Positions 5,093-10,885 of a stretch of 10,885 bases of DNA are shown here, one piece after another. The position numbers were made by a program, and so were the translations under genes. The DNA comes from Rhodospirillales bacterium (GTDB taxonomy: Bacteria; Pseudomonadota; Gammaproteobacteria; Steroidobacterales; Rariloculaceae), in assembly GCA_024640665.1 (NCBI GenBank), contig JAHEEO010000097.1, positions 1 to 10,885 on the forward strand, read 5' to 3'. The notes under the pieces are model-generated. The model saw only the letters and a list, made by a program, of their open reading frames with translations, did not search any database and had not been told where the DNA came from. Position 1 is the stretch's first letter. Each line of letters begins with the position of its first letter.

Positions 5093-8000
5093 TTAGAACG
5101 AGAAGCGCGCGCCAAAGGTGTAGCGCCGGCCGAGCACGTCGTGCAAACCGGAATTGGTTTGATTCGCGGTTGCGCCAAAGAATCCATAGTTCGCTACGAC
5201 GGGCGGATCCTCGTCCGTCAGGTTGTTGACCGAACCATAGAGCTCCCACATACCATCGCCGACTTCCATCCCATAGCGCAGACTAAGATCCAGATACGTC
5301 ACCGAATCGATAGTGTTGTCGTCGATGTTTATGCCCTCGACCTGCAGCACGTCGCGGTAACCGCTATCGACGCGACGCGCCTGCAGGAACGCACCAAACG
5401 ATCCGTTGCTGTAATTGACGTTCGCGACGATCTTATCTTTCGGCAACTCGAAACCATTCAACTGGCCGGCTCGATCGATCACCGGTGAATTGAAGCCCTG
5501 AGTCGAGTTCTCGCTCAGATGGCTCGATATCAAACGAACACCGACGGTCTCACCGCCACCAAACCAGTTGACCGATCGATTGTAGGCGACCTCGAAGTCC
5601 ACACCGCTGACGTTTGCCTTGGCAACGTTACGCACTGTGGCCTGCACCAAGTTGATCGCGCTCGTCGGATCGCTGGGGTCGATACGGCTTATGCGACCAC
5701 ATAAATCCAGATCTCCCCCGAAACACTGGTCGACCACCTGCTGACTGGTCAGAGACGAAATGGCATCCTCGAGTGAAACCTCATACCAGTCCACTGAAAA
5801 CGACAACCCATTGGCCCAACTGGGCTGATAGACCGCGCCGATCGTCGTGGTGTCGGCCTCCTCGGGACGTATATTCGGATCGCCGCCGCCGGCGATGAAT
5901 ATATTGTTCTGAACGTTGCCATTGAACGGATCGGTGACCGATCCGGCGCCGCCAGTCTGGTCGTAGCGGTCCGCCAGCGTTCCGGCTCTGACGTCATGCG
6001 ATCCAGTTGCACGCAGACGCAGCGACTCGGTGATCTGTGAGGCCAGACCGACCTTATAAGCCCACACTCCGCCGGAACCAAAGTAGTCCGCGTGACGCGC
6101 GGCGACACTCATGTCGAGCTTGTTGTCCATCAGGAATGGCACGAACAACTCGCCGAACACCTCGGTGACATCCATCTTGCCCCGGATGTTCGGCACTTTC
6201 GAGTACTGAATCGCCACGGTATTGTTTACGTCACCACCGGGCTGACCGCGGATTCCCAGTGCCGCGTCGTTCGCAGGTACGTATCGGCCCGTATCCATGT
6301 TGCCATCCGGTTCGATCGGTGAGCGAGTGACCTGATTCATTTTGTCTTCTCGCCAGCCCGCACCGAATGCGACCGAAATTGCCCCGACCCGCCGGTTGTC
6401 GAAAATTTCGCCGTTCATTGAGAATTCGAACACTTCCTGCTCGATATTCGCGCGGGCAATTTTGGCTTCCTCAGTGATGTAAGTATCGGTAAGCCCGAGG
6501 TCGTAGCCGGACTGCGTGTAATAGAGCGGCGTGTTGACCAACTGACCGGGCTCGAATCCCGTCACCCAGTCGATGGCGGTATCCGACATGTTGCCGCGGC
6601 CAAAAGGATTCAGCGGCACACAATCCGGATACAGCCCGGACACCAGCGTCACGTTACAGACAGTGGCACCGGTTGTGGGATCGATAACGGCATCATGCGC
6701 CATATGGATTCGATCCAACCGAATGCCGCCGATCTGGCTCGCTCGGGTCCTCGTCTTGCCGGACTGGTAGTAGCCATCCACGCGCCATCCGTCAAAAACT
6801 CCGCCGCCGTCCAATTCGGCTTCGAAACCAACCGTTTGCTGCGACAGCGTAATGTCTTGTACGGTCGATGCGCCGGCGCGCGCCAGATCCGAGGAGTGGC
6901 CAAGGCGGTTGAGCGTGAATGACGCGATGCTGTTGTCGTCCATGACTTGCTGAATTGACGCTGGCAGAAACGCGTTGCCGCTATAAATGGTCATTGGAGA
7001 AAACGGCCCCTGGAACTGTCCTGCAAGATTCGTCGACGTCGTCGTCGAATTGCCGTAGATGCCCTGGACGAACAGCGTGAGCTTATCGCTGACGTCATAA
7101 TCGAGATACAGGAACGTACTGTCGCGAGCATACTCAGGAGCAACGTTCGGTCGGTCCGCGCCGATGAAATCACCACTGCCGGTGCCACCGGCGATTGAAT
7201 GCGCCAGACCGCTGTAAGCGGGATTGTTGACGAATGGCGTTGCGCCCGTGCCCTCGGAATTGAAGTTCAGCCGGTGCAGCGGCGTGCCCGGCGCGGAAAT
7301 CAGACCATCGAAAGTCGCTGTGGTCGAAACAACGTAAGGACGCACAAGCGTGCTCGGGCCACTCGGATCGGCATTGTTGACGACACCCCAGGCCTTATAC
7401 CAGTCGCGGTCTTCGTATGAGAAGACACCGTCTGCTTCGTAGTGATCGCTCGAGAATAAGACATGGAACTTCTCGCCGATCGGAGCACCCAGCGCGAACG
7501 ACGCCTCCCAGTTTTCGTTGTCGCTGCGACTCGTGACGCCGCCCTGCGCATGGCCGCGCACGCCTTCAAATTCGGTATCGAGGATGAAGTTTGTGACACC
7601 GGTAACGGCGTCGGTGCCATATTGAGCCGATGCACCACCGGTGACCGACTCGATGGTTTTAATCATGGCCTCGGGAAAAACATTGATGTCGGTGCCCCCG
7701 AAGCGCGTTGATGATACGACACGCCGTCCGTTCAGCAGCACGAGCGTTCTGTTGGTCCCGATGCCGCGCAGATTCAGGTTGCCGGAACCCGGACTCGTGA
7801 AAAAGCCGCCCGGATCTTGCGAGGACGTATTGCCGTAGAACAACGGCAGCTGACTCAATGCCTCAATGATATTGCCCGGCGCCATATAGGACAGTTCTTC
7901 TGTCGACACGACAGTGACCGGCGTCGGTGCGTTCATTCCGGAGCGCTCAATTCGAGATCCGGTCACGGTGACTTCCTCGAGCTGCGACCCGCTTTGCTGC

Positions 8001-8116
8001 GCCGTAGCCGCAACGTGCCCCAGACCCAACGCAGTAACGCATGCATAGGCCAACGGCTTGATAACTGAATTCGGTCGATTCGCGACCGGCCTGCCGGCTT
8101 GTATTTGTCTTTTCAT
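5093..8116 (-). CDS. TonB-dependent outer-membrane receptor
   Basis: The 1007-residue protein is a TonB-dependent receptor. It binds an external ligand and imports it across the outer membrane using TonB-ExbBD energy. In order: signal peptide (about 1-40); TonB-box-like LEEVTVTGSR (46-55); plug domain (about 62-185) with LNLRGIGTNRTLVLLNGRRV (115-134) and ASAQYGTDAVTGVTNFI (162-178); then a long 22-strand-type barrel. The barrel carries paired-cysteine loops (VCN...CVPLNPFG and DQCFGGDLDLC), and the chain ends in TFGARFSF with the C-terminal phenylalanine of outer-membrane barrels. The style is that of large gammaproteobacterial carbohydrate or organic-ligand receptors. The start at 8116 has GGGGGAG 4 bases upstream; the earlier ATG at 8140 has no such site. 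It is divergent from the cytochrome/quinoprotein operon and ends at a clear terminator. Ligand unknown. Confidence 0.95.
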   Translation of the reverse strand: MKRQIQAGRPVANRPNSVIKPLAYACVTALGLGHVAATAQQSGSQLEEVTVTGSRIERSGMNAPTPVTVVSTEELSYMAPGNIIEALSQLPLFYGNTSSQDPGGFFTSPGSGNLNLRGIGTNRTLVLLNGRRVVSSTRFGGTDINVFPEAMIKTIESVTGGASAQYGTDAVTGVTNFILDTEFEGVRGHAQGGVTSRSDNENWEASFALGAPIGEKFHVLFSSDHYEADGVFSYEDRDWYKAWGVVNNADPSGPSTLVRPYVVSTTATFDGLISAPGTPLHRLNFNSEGTGATPFVNNPAYSGLAHSIAGGTGSGDFIGADRPNVAPEYARDSTFLYLDYDVSDKLTLFVQGIYGNSTTTSTNLAGQFQGPFSPMTIYSGNAFLPASIQQVMDDNSIASFTLNRLGHSSDLARAGASTVQDITLSQQTVGFEAELDGGGVFDGWRVDGYYQSGKTRTRASQIGGIRLDRIHMAHDAVIDPTTGATVCNVTLVSGLYPDCVPLNPFGRGNMSDTAIDWVTGFEPGQLVNTPLYYTQSGYDLGLTDTYITEEAKIARANIEQEVFEFSMNGEIFDNRRVGAISVAFGAGWREDKMNQVTRSPIEPDGNMDTGRYVPANDAALGIRGQPGGDVNNTVAIQYSKVPNIRGKMDVTEVFGELFVPFLMDNKLDMSVAARHADYFGSGGVWAYKVGLASQITESLRLRATGSHDVRAGTLADRYDQTGGAGSVTDPFNGNVQNNIFIAGGGDPNIRPEEADTTTIGAVYQPSWANGLSFSVDWYEVSLEDAISSLTSQQVVDQCFGGDLDLCGRISRIDPSDPTSAINLVQATVRNVAKANVSGVDFEVAYNRSVNWFGGGETVGVRLISSHLSENSTQGFNSPVIDRAGQLNGFELPKDKIVANVNYSNGSFGAFLQARRVDSGYRDVLQVEGINIDDNTIDSVTYLDLSLRYGMEVGDGMWELYGSVNNLTDEDPPVVANYGFFGATANQTNSGLHDVLGRRYTFGARFSF

Positions 8117-8158
8117 TGGTCTCCCCCAAGTGCTGTGCACGTATGGCTGTTGAATCAG

Positions 8159-8167
8159 CCCCCCCCC
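8159..8167. repeat. Nine-cytosine homopolymer in the receptor leader
   Basis: Nine consecutive C (G on the minus strand) followed by GGG lie between the proposed receptor promoter (8207-8234) and its start codon (8116), inside the 5' untranslated leader. Such tracts can slip during replication and change expression, and they are also common sites of sequencing error. No coding frame crosses it. Confidence 0.6.
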
Positions 8168-8190
8168 GGGACCGCACCCCTAAAGCGATC

Positions 8191-8287
8191 TGGCCGAGAT
8201 ATACACAGAATACGCATTCTTAAAACGGTTTCAAGCTGCAACGGCTAATATGCCCATTATTGTGGCTGGCCGAGCGCGACTCGGCCA
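8191..8287. promoter_or_regulatory. Candidate operator: three TGGCCGAG copies
   Basis: TGGCCGAG occurs at 8191-8198 and 8267-8274, and inverted at 8280-8287. The last two form a perfect 8-bp inverted repeat with a 5-base spacer (8267-8287). The cluster lies in the region shared by the receptor and the cytochrome operon. The palindrome is centred near -49 relative to a start expected from the TATACT at 8314. The lone copy overlaps the expected start of the receptor transcript. A dimeric regulator controlling both directions would fit. A terminator-like hairpin is the alternative. The role is inference. Confidence 0.45.
8207..8234 (-). promoter_or_regulatory. Probable sigma70-type promoter of the receptor gene
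   Basis: On the minus strand TTGAAA (8229-8234) is followed after 16 bases by TATTCT (8207-8212), four of six to each consensus or better. Transcription would begin near 8200, leaving a leader of about 84 bases that includes the poly-C/G tract and the GGGGGAG ribosome site. Assigned by eye only. Confidence 0.45.
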
Positions 8288-8313
8288 AGTGCCGATCGAG
8301 GGTAATTAGGCCC

Positions 8314-8319
8314 TATACT
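8314..8319 (+). promoter_or_regulatory. Possible -10 element of the cytochrome/quinoprotein operon
   Basis: TATACT matches five of six bases of the -10 consensus and precedes the ribosome site GGGGAAG (8335-8341) by 15 bases. No recognisable -35 lies 16-18 bases upstream (GCCGAT region). This suggests an activated promoter, and the palindrome at 8267-8287 is placed well for an activator. The expected transcript start near 8326 gives a very short leader. Confidence 0.35.
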
Positions 8320-8366
8320 TAAGGCGCTCTAAACGGGGAAGAAAAATCCGCAACGCACTAGACATC

Positions 8367-9128
8367 TTGCTCGTACTGATGGTTTTTTCAGCGACCAATA
8401 CGGCTGCTGCACAGGGCAATCCTTTCGAAACCGATGCCGCCGCCATTCGGGCCGGCCGAGATCTCTTTGGACACGGCTGCGCCGACTGCCATGGACCCGA
8501 TGCCAAGGGCAATACCGGCCCCGATCTAACTCAAATTTGGGCGCGGGGCGGCACTGATGCGCGAGTGTTCACCACCATTCGCACCGGCGTCGAAGGCAGC
8601 ATCATGCCGGCAAGTTTCGCAGCCGAAGATGAGATCTGGGCGGTAGTCGCCTATTTGCGGGATATCAGCACTGTACCGCCGTTCGAAAACCCCACCGGTG
8701 ACGCTGAAAGAGGCCGGATATTGTTTGCTCAAAAATGCAGCAACTGTCATCGCGTGGGAAATGCAGGTGGTGTCGTTGGACCCGACCTTGCCAATATTGC
8801 GCTGGTCCGGTCCCGCGAAGCATTGGTGAGCGCGCTCAGCTCACCGAGCGAAAACATCGCGGCGAAATACCGCAGCGCCGTACTCGAAACAAGCGAGCAT
8901 GGCCGCGTAGAAGGCGTAATCAAGAGCGAGGATGTCTTCTCAATACAAATCATGGATACCACTGGAAGATTACGCGCGTTTTTGAAGACGGAGCTGAACG
9001 AAATCTCTAAATCGAGTGACTCTCTAATGCCGAAATTTTCACCTGAGGAAATGGATCCGGGTTCGTTCGATGACGTACTCGCGTATCTGAGCACGTTGCG
9101 TGCAGACACACGCTTGGAAGGACAATAA
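8367..9128 (+). CDS. Di-heme c-type cytochrome with a TIGR02603-like second domain
   Basis: The protein is exported and binds two hemes. Numbering from the TTG at 8367: signal peptide to about residue 16 (TAAAQ); heme site 1 CADCH (38-42) with likely axial M80 in SIMPAS; heme site 2 CSNCH (124-128) with likely axial M221 in SLMPKF. The first domain is an ordinary small cytochrome c. The second, with VGPDLANI (137-144) and a long beta-rich insert before the methionine, resembles the heme-binding domain of Planctomycetes/Verrucomicrobia proteins (TIGR02603). It most likely takes electrons from the quinoprotein encoded next. The true start is unclear: TTG 8367 lacks a ribosome site and a charged n-region. 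An in-frame ATC at 8346, 6 bases after GGGGA, would give a normal signal peptide (RNALDILLVLMVF). The stop overlaps the next ATG by one base. Confidence 0.88.
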   Translation: MLVLMVFSATNTAAAQGNPFETDAAAIRAGRDLFGHGCADCHGPDAKGNTGPDLTQIWARGGTDARVFTTIRTGVEGSIMPASFAAEDEIWAVVAYLRDISTVPPFENPTGDAERGRILFAQKCSNCHRVGNAGGVVGPDLANIALVRSREALVSALSSPSENIAAKYRSAVLETSEHGRVEGVIKSEDVFSIQIMDTTGRLRAFLKTELNEISKSSDSLMPKFSPEEMDPGSFDDVLAYLSTLRADTRLEGQ

Positions 9129-10807
9129 TGGGCGTGCTACCGGGCATGCACAAACGATTCAGCCTGCGCTGTTGCGCCGCAGCCGCTGGAGTGAGCTTCG
9201 CAATATATGCACAAACAGCCATGGCGCAAAGCCCGGATGCAGCGGGTGTTGACGCAGCCGGCGTAAGCAGTGCAGCCATCGAAATGGGACTCCAAGAGCC
9301 CGACCAATGGTTAACCTATTCAGGAGACTATTCCGGACAACGGCATAGCCCCCTGACGCAAGTTACGCCAGACAACGTTCAGAACCTGCGTTCGGTTTGG
9401 ACCTTCCAAACAGGCACGTTTGCACGAGGCCGCGGTTTCGAGACAACGCCGCTCCTTTATGACGGCGTGCTGTACGTTACCGGTTCCAATAATTTAGCAT
9501 GGGCGCTGGATGCCGTGACCGGGCGAACATTTTGGGAGTACCGGCGAGATTTGCCGGACGACCTTACTTATGGCGCTATCGCCCCCGTCAATCGCGGGTT
9601 TGCGATCCTGGGCAATCGATTGTTCATGGTCACGCTCGACGCCCACTTGCTCGCTTTCGATCGTCGCACCGGCGAAATCTTGTGGGATGTGGAATTGGCC
9701 GACTACCGCATCGGCTATTCCGCAACATTAGCCCCGCTGATCGTCGAGGACAAAGTCGTCGTCGGGATTTCCGGCGGCGAATATGCAACGCGTGGCTTTA
9801 TCGACGCGTACGATCCTGCAACGGGAAATCGGCAATGGCGATTCAATACGATCCCTGTGCCTGGTGAAACTGGCAGCGAAACCTGGTCGAACCAGGCTTT
9901 GATGGCCGGCGGTGGCAGCTGGATGACCGGCAGTTACGACCCCGATCTCGGGCTGCTTTATTGGGGCATTGGCAACCCGAATCCCGACTTTTACGGCGCG
10001 GATAGGGAGGGGGACAATCTCTATACGAATTCGTTGGTCGCACTCGAAAGCGCGACAGGCGAATTGCGTTGGCACTATCAATTTACGCCACATGACACAC
10101 ACGATTGGGATTCCAATCACGTTCCAGTACTGGCTGATATTCAATTCGGCGAGGCGCAGCGCCAGGTGGTGATGTTAGCGAATCGCAATGGCTTCTTTTA
10201 TGTGCTCGACCGGGAAACCGGCGAGCTGTTGCTGGGCAAACCATTTACCGACACAACGTGGGCGCGCGAGATCGGCGCGGATGGTCGACCCATCGTGTTG
10301 AACGAGGACGGCAGTGGCGGATGCTTGCCTGATCAATGGGGTGGCACAAATTTCATGCCGCCGTCGTTCGACCCTGAGCTGAACCTGTTCATCGTCGCGG
10401 CGCGGGAAACTTGCGCGAGATTTGTGCCGCAAGCGCCTGTCCATGCGCCGGGTCGTTATCTGCCGGGCGGGACTGTTTGGATAGACCGGGATCAGGCGTT
10501 TGGCGCTGTGCGCGCCCTGGATGTTGCAACGGGTGCTGTGCGTTGGGAATACCGCTATCCGACACCGACAATGGCTGGCGTGACCACTACCGCATCAGGC
10601 ATCACATTCACCGGCGATAACGAAGGCAATTTCATCGCGCTGGATTCGCGCGACGGCGTTTACCTTTGGCATTATCAGACCGGCGCTCCTATATGGGGAA
10701 CGGCTGCAATGACCTATACGCTCGGCGGGCGCCAATTTGTACTTATTCCTTCAGGCGCAGCGCTGTTCGCGTTCGCATTGGATAGCGACCGAATCAACCA
10801 GCCGTAA
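9128..10807 (+). CDS. PQQ-dependent alcohol-type dehydrogenase (quinoprotein)
   Basis: The 559-residue periplasmic enzyme is an eight-bladed beta-propeller quinoprotein of the methanol/ethanol dehydrogenase type. It oxidises an alcohol or aldehyde with PQQ and passes electrons to cytochrome c. A signal peptide (about 1-33, ending TAMAQ) is followed by propeller repeats such as ALDAVTG (126-132) and ALESATG (305-311). By comparison with methanol dehydrogenase, the metal/PQQ residues are E218 in GGEYATRG, W265 in GGGSW, N283 in GNPNP, catalytic D326 in HDWDSN, and R353 in ANRNGFFYVLDR. D328 sits two residues after the catalytic aspartate, the position of the extra lanthanide ligand in XoxF. The usual vicinal Cys-Cys is replaced (GAIAPVNRG, 149-157). 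No fused heme domain is present. ATG 9128 overlaps the cytochrome stop (TAATG), with AAGGA about 6 bases upstream. Substrate unknown. Confidence 0.93.
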   Translation: MGVLPGMHKRFSLRCCAAAAGVSFAIYAQTAMAQSPDAAGVDAAGVSSAAIEMGLQEPDQWLTYSGDYSGQRHSPLTQVTPDNVQNLRSVWTFQTGTFARGRGFETTPLLYDGVLYVTGSNNLAWALDAVTGRTFWEYRRDLPDDLTYGAIAPVNRGFAILGNRLFMVTLDAHLLAFDRRTGEILWDVELADYRIGYSATLAPLIVEDKVVVGISGGEYATRGFIDAYDPATGNRQWRFNTIPVPGETGSETWSNQALMAGGGSWMTGSYDPDLGLLYWGIGNPNPDFYGADREGDNLYTNSLVALESATGELRWHYQFTPHDTHDWDSNHVPVLADIQFGEAQRQVVMLANRNGFFYVLDRETGELLLGKPFTDTTWAREIGADGRPIVLNEDGSGGCLPDQWGGTNFMPPSFDPELNLFIVAARETCARFVPQAPVHAPGRYLPGGTVWIDRDQAFGAVRALDVATGAVRWEYRYPTPTMAGVTTTASGITFTGDNEGNFIALDSRDGVYLWHYQTGAPIWGTAAMTYTLGGRQFVLIPSGAALFAFALDSDRINQP

Positions 10808-10831
10808 CAGCTGCTCCGGCAGTCAAAGCAT

Positions 10832-10885
10832 TTAATCGAGCAGCCCCCGCGGGCGCGAGTATTCCGGCACGTCGAGATTCTGCGC
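10832..10885 (-). CDS. Possible C-terminus of a minus-strand gene
   Basis: From the right edge a minus-strand frame of 17 codons reads to TAA at 10834-10832, ending DVPEYSRPRGLLD. Codons are strongly G/C-ended at the third base, as in coding DNA. The gene would converge with the quinoprotein gene, 24 bases away. I do not recognise the family, and 17 residues are too few to be sure it is a gene. Confidence 0.4.
   Translation of the reverse strand, partial: AQNLDVPEYSRPRGLLD

Noticed and set aside
10808..10850. Terminator after the quinoprotein gene
   Set aside because: CTGCTC and GAGCAG can pair, but only as a 6-bp stem over a loop of about 20 bases with no T run, so it is not a convincing terminator.

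Overview
The window looks like a chromosomal piece of a Gram-negative, probably gammaproteobacterial organism. The signs are moderate-to-high G+C, an outer-membrane TonB-dependent receptor (TBDR), many Sec-exported periplasmic proteins, a PQQ-dependent dehydrogenase coupled to a c-type cytochrome, and DUF6152 proteins. These features are common in uncultured marine or soil Gammaproteobacteria and in Acidobacteria. No tRNA, rRNA, insertion sequence, phage gene or CRISPR array was seen. Taxonomy is inferred from gene style only.

Left part (1-3280). The tail of a + strand gene (2-61) is followed by a strong GC hairpin (76-106). Next comes a leftward gene set, in transcription order: a GTG-started DUF6152 protein (2017-1607), a secreted protein of the 'HPDLSGVW / GHWEGDT' type (1568-729), and a SnoaL-like protein (654-175). 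A second DUF6152 gene plus a second GHWEGDT-type gene run rightward from the same 134-bp intergenic region (2152-2535 and 2541-3278). The same two-gene module therefore occurs twice, back to back.

Middle part (3280-5092). A tiny lysine-rich minus-strand gene (3452-3336) lies in what otherwise looks like an intergenic gap. A rightward amidase-signature hydrolase (3687-4985) follows, and then a clear intrinsic terminator that serves the minus-strand receptor gene.

Right part (5093-10885). A large TBDR gene (8116-5093, minus) is divergent from a two-gene rightward operon: a di-heme cytochrome c (about 8346/8367-9128) and a PQQ-dependent alcohol-type dehydrogenase (9128-10807). The two share one nucleotide (TAATG). 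Their intergenic region holds an inverted repeat built from TGGCCGAG, a third copy of that octamer, and a nine-cytosine run. The last 54 bases probably hold the C-terminus of a minus-strand gene.

Working model (inference): this is an accessory uptake-and-oxidation locus. The receptor imports a substrate or metal chelate across the outer membrane. The quinoprotein oxidises an alcohol or aldehyde in the periplasm and passes electrons to the cytochrome. The amidase and the SnoaL-like protein could process related compounds. The roles of the DUF6152 and GHWEGDT proteins are not known.
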